This document shows, piece by piece, positions 16,298-25,139 of a stretch of DNA of 46,538 nucleotides. The stretch's first letter is position 1. Each line of letters begins with the position of its first letter. A program made the translations under genes and the position numbers. Below the pieces are notes generated by a model. That model made no database searches and was not told the DNA's origin. It saw only the letters and a list, made by a program, of their open reading frames with translations. Source of the DNA: Actinomycetota bacterium (lineage in GTDB: Bacteria; Actinomycetota; Actinomycetes; Acidothermales; Acidothermaceae); assembly GCA_003134755.1 (NCBI GenBank), contig PLCK01000111.1, positions 680-47,217 of the forward strand, given 5' to 3'.

Positions 16298-17209
16298 ATG
16301 GCAGACGGGTCGGAGCGTTTCATCGAAGCCGCTGGGGGCGTGCTGTGGCGCCGCGCAGCCGGCGGAGCCGGCGTCGAGGTCGCGCTCGTCCACCGACCGA
16401 AGTACGACGATTGGTCCCTGCCCAAGGGAAAGCTGCTACCGGACGAGCACGCGCTGGTCGGGGCGCTGCGCGAGGTTGCCGAGGAGACCTGCTACACCGG
16501 CCGTCCCGGCCGCATGCTCGGTGAGACGCGTTACTTGAAGGACGGTTCGCCGAAGCGAGTGCATTACTGGGCGGTCGAGGCGATGGACGGCAACTTCACG
16601 GTAAACGCCGAGGTCGATCAGCTGATGTGGTTGCCGCCCCGTGAGGCCGCATTGCATTTGGACGCCAGCCGCGACCGCCCCATCGCCGAGGTGTTCGCTA
16701 CCGACGTCAGGGCCACCATCCCGTGCGCGGTTGTTCGGCACGGGAGTGCCGGTGAACGATCGTCGTTCATCGGCAATGACCGCGAGCGGCCGCTCGACGA
16801 TCTCGGGCATCGGCAGGCTCTCGCGTTGATTCCGATCCTCGACGCCCTTGCTATCGAACGGGTGCTGTCGGCCGATGTGCTGCGTTGCCTCGACACCGTC
16901 GGCCCCTTTGCCGCTGAGCGCCGCCTCACCGTTGAAAGCGAGCCACTGCTGTCCGAGTCAGGGTCTGCGGCCGCACCAGACGCTGCGGCCGAGCGGCTCC
17001 TTGCGGTCATCGCCAACGAGCAGCCGGTGGCTATTTGCAGTCAGGGCAAGGCAATTCCGCCGCTGCTGAAGCGGGTCTCGGAGGCACTCGGTGGCCCGAC
17101 CTGGGATGGTTCCGTCCCGAAGGGTGGCTTCGTCGTGCTCAACATCGCCCGCGAGGGCAAGCGCAAACTCGCGTCGATCGATAGGTACTCACCGCTCGTC
17201 GTGCCGTGA
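16298..17209 (+). CDS. mutT1: Nudix hydrolase fused to histidine phosphatase domain (MutT1-like)
   Basis: A 303-residue protein. Residues 10-135 form a Nudix domain; the box runs from G44 (GKLLPDEHALVGALREVAEE) with R58-E59 and E62-E63. Residues from about 142 form a histidine-phosphatase domain with R147-H148-G149. This domain order is that of mycobacterial MutT1, which hydrolyses 8-oxo-GTP and diadenosine polyphosphates. It follows the CYTH-CHAD gene by 25 bases, so it is probably the last gene of the ppk1 operon. A role in sanitising nucleotides or removing nucleoside polyphosphates near polyphosphate metabolism is inferred. Confidence 0.9.
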   Translation: MADGSERFIEAAGGVLWRRAAGGAGVEVALVHRPKYDDWSLPKGKLLPDEHALVGALREVAEETCYTGRPGRMLGETRYLKDGSPKRVHYWAVEAMDGNFTVNAEVDQLMWLPPREAALHLDASRDRPIAEVFATDVRATIPCAVVRHGSAGERSSFIGNDRERPLDDLGHRQALALIPILDALAIERVLSADVLRCLDTVGPFAAERRLTVESEPLLSESGSAAAPDAAAERLLAVIANEQPVAICSQGKAIPPLLKRVSEALGGPTWDGSVPKGGFVVLNIAREGKRKLASIDRYSPLVVP

Positions 17210-17245
17210 CCGCCGCACCACCCGGCAGCCGTCAGTGACGAGCTG

Positions 17246-18211
17246 TCAGTACTGACGAACGACTGAGCTCGGAGCCATCACGATGACCGGTGCCTTCGCC
17301 GGATCAAGCCAACGCAGTACCTGCAGCAGACTTGACTGCGCAATCGAGACGCAGCCCGCCGTGGCGCTGCCGGTACTCACATGCAGGAAGATCGCGCTGC
17401 CCTTATGTGGCACCACAGGTGAGACGTTGAAGTTGATGACCGCCGCGTAGGCGTAGGGCCGCGCGAAGGACGCCGAGGCGAGATGCTCACCAACGAGTGC
17501 CGCATTCTCCTGCCAGGTGTTGTAGAACGCTGACGCACTGTCGCCGACCCATACCGACTGCGCATCAGGTCGGCGGTAGGGAAACGCGACCCCAGGGTTC
17601 GGCTGCTGGCCGAACATCGTGCCGAACCCGTACTTGCCGGTCGGAGTCGTCCCGTCGCCCTCGGTCCGGTTCGCCGAGAATCCGCCACGGCCTATGAGCG
17701 CAGGAGTCGCGGGGTACACGGCCCGCCACTTCCCGGCGTCCTTCTCGAAGGTCTGCAGAGTTGCCTGGCTGGTGCCCCAGCCCGTCGATGTCACGATCAC
17801 GACCTGCTGGGCATCGCCGACATTCGCGAGCTGCTCGACCAGCAGCGGCGCCGGCGGCGCCGGCACAACCGTCGCCGACGGCTTCGGTTTGGCGGACGCC
17901 GTTGGACTTGCCTTAGGGCTCGGCGGCTTGGCCGTAGCCGCCAATGCCTGGGTGGACGCCGACGGGCTGGCGCTGACCGGCGCGCTCACGACCGCGCTGG
18001 CCGCCGGAGCGCCGACCGTCGCGGCTGCCGAGCTGCCTGCAAGGTCGCTCACCCCCGGCGCGGACCCACTGTCCGCCGCGCTGTCGTTGGCCGCCGAGCT
18101 GGTGGTCGCGGTCGCCGAGTTCGGCGTCCGGCTGTTCGTGCAGGCGGCGACACTCGCTGCGCAGGCGAACGCGGCAACGCACGAGAAGTACCGGGCGAAC
18201 CCGCGACCCAT
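17246..18211 (-). CDS. L,D-transpeptidase-like (YkuD) lipoprotein
   Basis: A 321-residue exported protein. The N-terminus is a signal peptide ending in SVAAC, so Cys24 is a probable lipidation site. A long Ala/Ser/Pro linker (about 25-125) reaches through the cell wall. The C-terminal domain has H277 in HVSTGS and the catalytic Cys287 in ATAGCVSI, the S/T-x-G-C motif of L,D-transpeptidases. Such enzymes form 3-3 cross-links or attach proteins to peptidoglycan; a hydrolase-like role is also possible. It converges with the Nudix gene; GTCAGTACTGAC, a perfect 12-base palindrome at 17245-17256, covers its stop codon. Confidence 0.85.
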   Translation of the reverse strand: MGRGFARYFSCVAAFACAASVAACTNSRTPNSATATTSSAANDSAADSGSAPGVSDLAGSSAAATVGAPAASAVVSAPVSASPSASTQALAATAKPPSPKASPTASAKPKPSATVVPAPPAPLLVEQLANVGDAQQVVIVTSTGWGTSQATLQTFEKDAGKWRAVYPATPALIGRGGFSANRTEGDGTTPTGKYGFGTMFGQQPNPGVAFPYRRPDAQSVWVGDSASAFYNTWQENAALVGEHLASASFARPYAYAAVINFNVSPVVPHKGSAIFLHVSTGSATAGCVSIAQSSLLQVLRWLDPAKAPVIVMAPSSVVRQY

Positions 18212-18296
18212 GTGACCTCCGACTGCTCAGTCATATGTCGTCAGGCTAACCCGCTGCCTGGAGCCGACTGCCGCGAAGGGCCGGGCCGGGGCACGA

Positions 18297-19211
18297 TCAG
18301 GGCTCGGCGACCTCGCAGATCGGCGCCACCTGCCCGCCCAGGCGCTGGTCGGCTCGGTTGCGGGATGTCGCGAGGAAGCAGCCGAACAGGATCAACGGAA
18401 AGCCGATCGCGATGCCTGTGGTGAACGGTTCGTTGAGCAGCAGCACCCCGAGGAGGAGAGCGATGGCGGGGTTGACGTAGGTGATGACCGTCGCCCGAGC
18501 CGGGCCGACCTCGGCGATCAGGGCGAAGAAGAGCAGGAAGGCGAGGGCTGTGCAGACGAGGGCCAGCCCAAGCACGGACCAGATGACCTTTGCGCTCAGG
18601 TGCGTCGGCCACTGGGCGGCGGCAACCGGCGCATAGCCGATGGCGGTGAGACCGAGCGAGGCCGCCACGACGCCCATCGTCGGAAGGTCGCTGAGCTTGC
18701 GCGAGATCAGAATCGGCCCAGTGGCGTAGCCGATCGCGGTGATCGCAATGGCGACGACCGCCCATGCGTCGTTACCACCCACGTCGACGCCGACCAGTAC
18801 TCCTACGCCGACGAGGCCGATGAGCAGACCGACCAACCGCCTGCCATCGAGCCGATCGTGCTGGTCGCCGCCGCCGACGATCATGAGAGCGATCGCCCCG
18901 ATCAGCGGCACGGACGCGATCAACAGCCCGGCGAGCGAACTGGACAGTCGTTGCTCTGCACGGGACAGCAGGAACCACGGGCCGGCGATCTCGACGACGG
19001 TGTACAGCAACAGCACCCGCCACTTCGCGAGCAGTGGCCGCAACAGCCCGCGTTTGGCTGCGAAAGGTACAAGGAGAACGGCGGCAATGGCGGTGCGCGC
19101 GAAGACGAGTGTCCCGGGCGTCAGGTCACGCAGCGCGACCTTGATCAGCAGGTACGGAATACCCCAGATGACCGCCATCGCGCTGAACAGCAGCCAGCCT
19201 CGCTTGGACAT
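18297..19211 (-). CDS. DMT/EamA-family transporter
   Basis: A 304-residue protein with ten predicted membrane helices in two EamA repeats. It opens MSKRGWLLFSAMAVIWGIPY, with the WG motif in helix 1, and the second repeat contains ITYVNPAIALLLGVLLLNEP, typical of the family. It likely exports a small organic metabolite or amino acid. There is no substrate clue. It lies about 85 bases downstream of the L,D-transpeptidase gene start in the same orientation but reads toward it, so they may share a transcript. Confidence 0.9.
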   Translation of the reverse strand: MSKRGWLLFSAMAVIWGIPYLLIKVALRDLTPGTLVFARTAIAAVLLVPFAAKRGLLRPLLAKWRVLLLYTVVEIAGPWFLLSRAEQRLSSSLAGLLIASVPLIGAIALMIVGGGDQHDRLDGRRLVGLLIGLVGVGVLVGVDVGGNDAWAVVAIAITAIGYATGPILISRKLSDLPTMGVVAASLGLTAIGYAPVAAAQWPTHLSAKVIWSVLGLALVCTALAFLLFFALIAEVGPARATVITYVNPAIALLLGVLLLNEPFTTGIAIGFPLILFGCFLATSRNRADQRLGGQVAPICEVAEP

Positions 19212-19372
19212 CGCGCTCCTCGTCTCCTGGACTCACACCCTCTCACCTAACGCCGACAGTGTGCTTGCGCATTTCGGCTGCGGTGTAAGGGAAAAGTTGC
19301 CACACGTTGTCCGTGAAGCTGTCCCTGAACAGACTGTTTAGCAGTGCCAGCGGGTGCCCCGACCGCGCGGGT

Positions 19373-19603
19373 TCATGGCAGATATGGGCAGTGCCGGCAG
19401 CCGCGGCCACAGCACGAACCGCGCGCGCTCAGATATTGCGCCGTCAGGACGAACAACCCGCTGGTTGGATCGAGGTAGCCGTCCTCGCCGTCTGCGAGCG
19501 CTTGAGCATGGACGGCGAGGATCTCGGCGCGGGCCGGGTGATCAAGGGCCAGCCGCTCGGGGTGTGGTTCGGTGAGCGGCCGATCGGCGAGCTCGTCTGT
19601 CAC
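19373..19603 (-). CDS. DUF5522 small cysteine-rich protein
   Basis: A 76-residue protein with the family's two parts: PHPERLALDHPARAEILAVH in the first half and the cysteine cluster C64-C65-x3-C69-x2-C72 (CCGRGCRHCPY) at the end. The four cysteines suggest bound metal. The function is unknown; the family is short and widespread in actinobacteria. The start is GTG 19603. It lies 66 bases downstream of the GspE/PilB-like gene in the same direction and could be on its transcript. Confidence 0.8.
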   Translation of the reverse strand: MTDELADRPLTEPHPERLALDHPARAEILAVHAQALADGEDGYLDPTSGLFVLTAQYLSARGSCCGRGCRHCPYLP

Positions 19604-19669
19604 CGGCCGATCGTAAGCGCCGAATGTCGGGGTTCCGATACCGCGTCCATCGTCGTTCAGATGCCTTCG

Positions 19670-21382
19670 CTACGAGACGCGCAGGACTTCTTCGAACGTG
19701 GTTTCTCCGCGGCGGGCTTTCGCCAGCCCGGCTTCACGCAACGTCACCATTCCGCCCGCGAGAGCGGCCGTGCGGACGGCGCCTTCGGTCGGCGTCCTCA
19801 GCAACACCTCGCGAACGGCGGGGTCGACGGGCAGGACCTCGAAGATGCCGAGCCGGCCGCGATAGCCGGTGTCGGTGCATTCCATGCAACCAACACCGCG
19901 GATTGGCCGGGCGCCTACGAGAATGTCGCTCGTCACCCGCAGTCGGTCGAGGACCTCAGCCGTCGGCTCGTACGGCATTGCGCACGAGGGGCATGGTCGA
20001 CGCACGAGTCGCTGCGCGACGACGAGTGCAAGTGACGACGCGACGAGAAATGGCTCCACGCCCATGTCGACGAGCCGGGTAACGGCGGCTGCCGCACTGT
20101 TCGTGTGCAGGGTCGACAGCACGAGGTGGCCAGTGAGCGACGCCTCGAGTGCAAGGCCCGCAGTCTCGCCGTCCCGAACCTCACCGACCAGGATGACATC
20201 TGGGTCCTGGCGCAGCACCGATCGCAACCCGCGGGCGAACGTCAGGCCTGCGCGTTCGTGGATCTGCACCTGCGTGATTCCGGGTAGCTGGATTTCGACC
20301 GGGTCCTCGAGCGTGACCACGTTCTTGTCGCGGGTGGCGACCTGCGCGAGCACGGAATACAGCGTGTTGGTCTTGCCCGAGCCGGTTGGGCCGGTGATCA
20401 GCACCAGACCATGCGCGGCAGTGGTTGCCTCGAGCAGCATTGCGAGCTGGTCGGGCGTCATGCCAAGTGCCTGCAATGACGTGATGCGGTCGGCATCGGG
20501 CAGCAGCCGAATGACGACCTTCTCCCCGTGCACCGACGGAAGCGTGCTGACACGGGCGTCGATAGCCACACCGTTGGCGGCAATCTTCATCCGGCCGTCC
20601 TGGGGCAATCGGCGTTGCGCAATGTCCATGCCTGACACGATCTTCAGCCGGCTGACCAGCGCAGGCGCGGCGCCCTTGGGCACTCGGGTCACGTCGCGAA
20701 GCACACCGTCGATCCGGTTGCGCACCCAGATTCCGTCGTGTTGCTGCTCGACGTGAATGTCGCTGGCGCCAAGTCGCACGGCGTCGGCGAGGATTTGGTT
20801 GACGAGTTTCACCGTCGGGGCCTGGTCGGCGACGCGGGCGAGCATCGCCTCCTCGGCGAGGTCGGTCGCGGCGGCGTCGTCGGTCAGCTTCGACATCGCG
20901 CCGGCGTCTTCGGTCATCGACCAGATTCGCGCGATGTGTTCCTGGATCATCGAATCGGTCGCGACCACCAGGGACAGCGACTGCGAGCCGGTGTACGCGC
21001 GCACATCGTCGAGGGCGACGACGTTGGTCGGGTCCGCGGTGGCGATCCGAAGGCCGTCGGTCGTGCGGCCGAGAATGAGAACACGCGCGCGCTCGGCGAC
21101 CTGGCGCGGTAGCAGCCGGGCCACCTCCATCGGGACGGCGAGGTCGCCACCCTCGATCAGCTCGAGCGCCAGCAGTTCGGCGAGTGCCTCTGCGATCTGC
21201 CGCTCGGTCAAGAAGCCCATCTCGACGATCAGCTTGCCGAGCCGCTTGCGGTCCTTGCCGGGCAGCTGCCGCTGCATGGCAAGCGCCTCGTCGAGTTGCG
21301 CCTGGGTGATCAGGTCACGCTCGATCAGGACGTCGCCGAGGCGGCGGCGTTCTGGGAGACCGGACGAAGGTTCAGCAGTCAT
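19670..21382 (-). CDS. GspE/PilB-type secretion or pilus assembly ATPase (orphan)
   Basis: A 570-residue protein. The N-terminal MshEN/GspE-N domain starts RRLGDVLIERDLITQAQLDE. The ATPase core has Walker A GPTGSGKT (331-338), Asp and His boxes, and Walker B DVILVGEVRD (395-404). A zinc knuckle follows with C464, C467, C499 and C502. It powers assembly of type IV pili or type II secretion pseudopili. No pilC, pilT, pilin or prepilin peptidase gene is in the window, so partners must be elsewhere. The ATG at 21382 fits the domain start, but GGGGAGG lies only one base before it, which is unusually close; the frame upstream is arginine-rich and not credible. Confidence 0.93.
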   Translation of the reverse strand: MTAEPSSGLPERRRLGDVLIERDLITQAQLDEALAMQRQLPGKDRKRLGKLIVEMGFLTERQIAEALAELLALELIEGGDLAVPMEVARLLPRQVAERARVLILGRTTDGLRIATADPTNVVALDDVRAYTGSQSLSLVVATDSMIQEHIARIWSMTEDAGAMSKLTDDAAATDLAEEAMLARVADQAPTVKLVNQILADAVRLGASDIHVEQQHDGIWVRNRIDGVLRDVTRVPKGAAPALVSRLKIVSGMDIAQRRLPQDGRMKIAANGVAIDARVSTLPSVHGEKVVIRLLPDADRITSLQALGMTPDQLAMLLEATTAAHGLVLITGPTGSGKTNTLYSVLAQVATRDKNVVTLEDPVEIQLPGITQVQIHERAGLTFARGLRSVLRQDPDVILVGEVRDGETAGLALEASLTGHLVLSTLHTNSAAAAVTRLVDMGVEPFLVASSLALVVAQRLVRRPCPSCAMPYEPTAEVLDRLRVTSDILVGARPIRGVGCMECTDTGYRGRLGIFEVLPVDPAVREVLLRTPTEGAVRTAALAGGMVTLREAGLAKARRGETTFEEVLRVS

Positions 21383-21492
21383 GCCTCCCCATTCGGCCGT
21401 CGGAGCGTCGATGTGAGCGTTCCGATCACCCGTTTGGCGGTGTGTTGACCCAATCGGCCGGTGACCCGAAGTGCGGGCACGCCGCAAGACAA

Positions 21493-21529
21493 GAGGGCGT
21501 GCGCGCAACACCTGTGCGCGCACGCCCTC
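21493..21529 (-). terminator. Strong hairpin terminator after the TIGR03118 gene
   Basis: A perfect 14-base-pair stem (arms GAGGGCGTGCGCGC and GCGCGCACGCCCTC) with a nine-base loop. On the minus strand it is followed by TTGTCTT. It lies 50 bases past the stop of the TIGR03118 gene and before the GspE gene, so it separates the two units. Confidence 0.8.
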
Positions 21530-21579
21530 CGCGTTCGGGCCGGGTCAGCTCACGCCGTCCGCCCTCGTGCTGTCGGCAC

Positions 21580-22725
21580 TCAGGCCTGAGGTACCGCGGT
21601 GAGCACCCCGACCAGACCATGCGACTCGTCGTCAGGGCCGGCGCTGAAGATCACCGATTGCGGATCGCTGGCAACGCCGTTGCCGGGCATCAATCCCCAC
21701 AACCCGTCGATCGTGATCGGCTCGTGCATCGCGTCACGGATGGTGCCGAGGCTCTGGCCACTCTCCGCGTTGTAGGCGTGGATCCGGCCGTTGCCGAAGT
21801 TCCCAACCAGCAGGGTTCCGGCGAGCGGACCCCAAGAGGACGGCGCGATGGCCAGGCCCCACGGGGAGTTCAGTTCGCCGTGCTGAATCAGACGCTTCTG
21901 CAAGCGGCCCTCGGTTGTGTAGATGTCGACGAATCCGTGGCCGGGGCCCGCCTCGTCATCGATCGTGCCGGCCTTCTTCTTGGCGTAGGTCACGTAGAGC
22001 TTTCCGTCGAGTTGTTGCACGTTGAACGGTGCGTACCCCTCGGGAATCATCGGGTCGCGAAACGCGTCCTTCCAGTCCTGCATCGCGAACGACGTGTCGA
22101 ACACGTCGATCGTGCCCTTGGCGAAGTCGGCGGCGTAAAGGAAGTCGGAGCCCTTCGCGCTGGCGAGCGCGAGCCCCTTGAATACACCGTCTGGTACATG
22201 AGCGGCAGGTGTTGCCATCGTCGAATTTGCGGCAGGCACGTTCGGGTTCCACCCGAGGATCCAGCCGGACTCGGTGGCGAAGATGAACTTCGCCGGCCCA
22301 GTCGCGTCGCCAGCCTTCACTGCGAACTCGGACGCCGAAGGGTTGAATACTTGCCCGGTCGGACGGCCGGGAACCGCGACGGTCAGCGGCACCTTCACGA
22401 ACGCGGGTGGCGTCGGGCCGGTGCGGTACAGCGTGCTGGCGTCCTGGCCGTTGTCAGACACCCATAACGGCGTCGGGGTCGCGCCCGTCCCGAACGACAT
22501 TCCCCACGGATTGACGAGGGTCGGGTCCACGAGGACGTTGGGGTCGCTCGCGAGCGCATGGTCGGAGACGAGATTCGTCTGAGTGACGGCGACACGCGCG
22601 GCGTCGCCGGAGATGTTCGATGCACTGGCTGTTGCGGCAGGAACGAGTGCCAGCCCGGTGGCGAGGGCCACCGCGCTGAGCGCAGGTACCGCCCTCTTCG
22701 CCGGGCCCTGCAATCTGATCCGCAT
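21580..22725 (-). CDS. Secreted TIGR03118-family protein, beta-propeller-like
   Basis: A 381-residue exported protein. The signal peptide ends near ATASASN. The mature part begins TNLVSDHALASDPNVLVDPT and contains LVNPWGMSFG and LWVSDNG, the pattern of TIGR03118 proteins, with repeated GTIDVFD and GRIHAYN blade-like segments that suggest a beta-propeller. No catalytic residue or function is known for the family. The ATG at 22725 follows GAGGA. It is a single gene bounded by the terminator on one side; the D,D-carboxypeptidase gene lies 114 bases upstream in the same direction. Confidence 0.85.
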   Translation of the reverse strand: MRIRLQGPAKRAVPALSAVALATGLALVPAATASASNISGDAARVAVTQTNLVSDHALASDPNVLVDPTLVNPWGMSFGTGATPTPLWVSDNGQDASTLYRTGPTPPAFVKVPLTVAVPGRPTGQVFNPSASEFAVKAGDATGPAKFIFATESGWILGWNPNVPAANSTMATPAAHVPDGVFKGLALASAKGSDFLYAADFAKGTIDVFDTSFAMQDWKDAFRDPMIPEGYAPFNVQQLDGKLYVTYAKKKAGTIDDEAGPGHGFVDIYTTEGRLQKRLIQHGELNSPWGLAIAPSSWGPLAGTLLVGNFGNGRIHAYNAESGQSLGTIRDAMHEPITIDGLWGLMPGNGVASDPQSVIFSAGPDDESHGLVGVLTAVPQA

Positions 22726-22839
22726 GAGTCCTCCTCAAGTCGTCCCGGCCTGGCTGCCCCACATCCGGGTCACAGCGTCAGACACGAGCCCCGAGCCTTC
22801 GCGGTTCACCGTTACGGCGTGTTATTTGGTTATTTGGCC

Positions 22840-23844
22840 TTAGCTGCGGGGCGCGACGAGGGTCCCGACGGGAACGACATGCCCGTCGGCCGCGAACCCC
22901 CAGTCGAGGAGGGCGCGGGTCTCAGGCCAGAAGTCGGGAACATCGTGCATGACCACGACGATGATCGTGTGGCCGCCGCGGCGGGCGGCCCCGACGAAGC
23001 TGGCCTGCGCCGCGATCGTGTAGCCGTTCTTGCCGCCGATCATGCCGGGATAGCTCGCGAGCAGGCGGTCATGGGTGTAGATCGGGTACGCGCCGCCACT
23101 GGCCGACGGAAAGAGCGTGCTTCGTAGCGAGATGTCGCGCCGGAAGGCGGGCATCGCCAGCCCGGCCCTGAAGATAAGCGCAAGGTCATAGGCGGACGAC
23201 GTCTGGCCGGGGGCGTCGAGTCCGTTCGGGGTGCGGGCGACCGTGTCGCGAGCCTGCAGTTGGGCCGCCCTGTTGTTCATCCTTGCCAGCGTCGGGGCGA
23301 GCCCGCCCTCGGCGTCAGAGATGGCGACGGCCGCGTCGTTGGCCGACATCACGAGCAACGCTTCGAAGAGTTTGTCGATTCGGTAGGTGAAACCCTGCAC
23401 GATGCCGACTCGGGTGCCGTCGGTCTGCGCGGCGGACGCGGTGCCCTTGATCGCTCCGTTCACCCTGAAGCGGGGCATCAGTGCGACCGCAGTCAGGATC
23501 TTGAGAGTGCTGGCGGGGGCCAGCCGCCCGTGCGCGTCCCGCGCGGCCAGAACCTGTCCAGTGGTCGCGTCGGCGACCAGGAACGCCGTCGCAGAGGTGG
23601 CCGGTAGCGGTGGCGCGCCGCGACCGAGACCGACGACGGTTCCGCCGGCCGCGAGCGCGCTGCCGCCGATGACGGCGGGTGCCGCGAACCGGGGCGCGGT
23701 GGCCCGGGGTGTGGTGGCCCGGGGCGAGGTCGCCTGAGCGGGAGTGGCGATCGCGAGGCTGGCAACCAACGACGTCGCGGCCGCAAGGGAGGTGGCCGTG
23801 AGCAGGGATGCGCGCGCCATGACGCGCCGGGGAAGTGAACGCAT
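22840..23844 (-). CDS. D-alanyl-D-alanine carboxypeptidase (peptidase S11)
   Basis: A 334-residue exported penicillin-binding protein. After a signal peptide (cleavage near PAQA) comes a Pro/Arg/Thr/Ala-rich linker with PRAT repeats. The active-site motifs are S112-T-L-K115 (SxxK), S166-A-N168 (SxN) and K271-N-G273 in place of KTG. The last motif is KNG, seen in some actinobacterial homologues. It trims the terminal D-Ala of peptidoglycan stem peptides, which favours L,D-transpeptidation by enzymes like the one at 17.2 kb. There is no C-terminal membrane anchor. The start is ATG 23844. Confidence 0.9.
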   Translation of the reverse strand: MRSLPRRVMARASLLTATSLAAATSLVASLAIATPAQATSPRATTPRATAPRFAAPAVIGGSALAAGGTVVGLGRGAPPLPATSATAFLVADATTGQVLAARDAHGRLAPASTLKILTAVALMPRFRVNGAIKGTASAAQTDGTRVGIVQGFTYRIDKLFEALLVMSANDAAVAISDAEGGLAPTLARMNNRAAQLQARDTVARTPNGLDAPGQTSSAYDLALIFRAGLAMPAFRRDISLRSTLFPSASGGAYPIYTHDRLLASYPGMIGGKNGYTIAAQASFVGAARRGGHTIIVVVMHDVPDFWPETRALLDWGFAADGHVVPVGTLVAPRS

Positions 23845-23928
23845 GACCTTGGGACCGTATCGGCGAGGCCGTCCGATGTGCGGGACTTCGACCGCATCGG
23901 CGACTGCGCGTCGCGGTCTGCACGCACA

Positions 23929-23977
23929 AAGCTGCGGTAACGAGTCGCCGTCCAGAGCGCACTCGTTACCGCAGCTT
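23929..23977 (-). terminator. Long hairpin terminator after the secreted-protein operon
   Basis: Arms AAGCTGCGGTAACGAGT and ACTCGTTACCGCAGCTT pair perfectly over 17 bases around a 15-base loop. It begins nine bases past the stop of the lipoprotein gene and ends with CTTTG on the minus strand. The position fits a terminator insulating the carboxypeptidase gene. Confidence 0.8.
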
Positions 23978-23985
23978 CGGTACTG

Positions 23986-24387
23986 TCAGCCCTCGTCGTT
24001 CTGGGCCCGGGCCGAGTCGCCCGCCGCTAGTTGCTGGTCGGACGTCGAGGTGCCGGCGTCACTTGCTGCCAGGTCGGCGGCTATGGCGGCAAGCGCGCTG
24101 GCCTGTGCGGCGTTCCCTGCGGCGCCGGCTGCCGCGGTGGGGGGCACCCTCGCTGGGCTCTTGGCCGGTTGGCCAGCGGCTGCTGGTGCTGTGGCGCTCA
24201 CGGCGCCGCCGGGGTCGGACGCCGTCGCGGCGTCCGGGACCGTCGACACGGGAGCTGAAGCGATTACCGATGCGACCGTGTTTGCCGGTGCTCCGGTGTT
24301 GCCGCCGCCGTGCTGGCGGGTGCAGCCGGTGGCCAGCGTCACGATGAGCGCGACGCCGACCACGACCGCGCCCGATGTACGGCGCAC
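23986..24387 (-). CDS. Small Ala-rich putative lipoprotein, function unknown
   Basis: A 133-residue exported protein. The signal sequence ends LATGC, a good lipobox with Cys22. The rest is low-complexity, rich in Ala, Pro and Ser, with an Ala-rich helix near the end (QASALAAIAADLAAS) and no recognised domain. The GTG start overlaps the last base of the upstream gene's stop codon, so the two are co-translated. Partnership with that secreted helical protein is inferred. Confidence 0.7.
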   Translation of the reverse strand: MRRTSGAVVVGVALIVTLATGCTRQHGGGNTGAPANTVASVIASAPVSTVPDAATASDPGGAVSATAPAAAGQPAKSPARVPPTAAAGAAGNAAQASALAAIAADLAASDAGTSTSDQQLAAGDSARAQNDEG

Positions 24388-25139
24388 TACTTCAGCGCTT
24401 TCGTGACCGTCACGATGTCGGCACGGGCGCCCTTCGCGTCTGCCCGCGCGGTCACGAGCGACTGCCGAGCACTCGACAGCAGGGCGTGGTTCGCGTCGTA
24501 CTGGGCCGGCGTGTAGGCGAGCACGGTCGCCGACAGCCCGCCTGTGGCGGTACCGATGGCCGCGAGCTGGGTCGCAAGGTCAGCCATCGCGGCCTGGACC
24601 GCGGGGGTGTTCTTTCCCGCGTCGACACCGGCAAGGAGAGCGGCCAGCTTTGTCTGCGCGTCGGTCAGCTTGGGCACCACGGTTCCGGTGAGCGCGTCGG
24701 TAGCCATGGCGAAGTGAGCCTGCGGCAGCGCGAGGGCGTAGACCCGGTATCCGGTGAAGATCGTCTTGTAGTCGGTTGCCGCCTGCTGCGCGGTCGTGTC
24801 GGCAGCGATCTTGGCCCCGAGGGCGGTCAGGCCCGTGACGTCACCATTCAGCGTGCCCAGAAGCGTCGCCTTATCGGCGGCTGAGATAACCGAGCTTCCG
24901 CTCACGGTTGCGATCGCTTTCGACAACGATGTGAGCCGCTGTGCGATCGCGCTGGCTGCCTTCTGCTGGATCGTCGTGAGCGTTGGGTGGTTGGGAGTGG
25001 CCGACGGCGAATCGGAGGATGCGCTCGGGTCGGCGGTCGGCGCCGCCAGCGCGCTGGCCGAGACGCCAACCACAGCGACGGCGGCGGTGGCAAGGACGGC
25101 CGCGGCCCGGCTCGCCGTCGAGAGGGTCAAACGGTTCAT
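24387..25139 (-). CDS. Secreted helical protein, function unknown
   Basis: A 250-residue exported protein. The signal peptide ends near SALAAP. A Ser/Pro spacer is followed by about 190 residues of amphipathic helices rich in Ala, Thr and Leu (for example AIAQRLTSLSKAIATVSG and ALLSSARQSLVTARADAKG). No cysteines or catalytic motif are visible. I recognise no named family. ATG 25139 is preceded by GGAG seven bases upstream; a perfect AAGGAGGTGA lies about 46 bases before the start with no start codon at the right distance. It forms an operon with the small lipoprotein. Confidence 0.75.
   Translation of the reverse strand: MNRLTLSTASRAAAVLATAAVAVVGVSASALAAPTADPSASSDSPSATPNHPTLTTIQQKAASAIAQRLTSLSKAIATVSGSSVISAADKATLLGTLNGDVTGLTALGAKIAADTTAQQAATDYKTIFTGYRVYALALPQAHFAMATDALTGTVVPKLTDAQTKLAALLAGVDAGKNTPAVQAAMADLATQLAAIGTATGGLSATVLAYTPAQYDANHALLSSARQSLVTARADAKGARADIVTVTKALK

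Noticed and set aside
23700..23760. Repeated GGCCCGGGG blocks that could look like a satellite repeat
   Set aside because: They encode the PRAT-type linker of the carboxypeptidase and are explained by the protein repeat.
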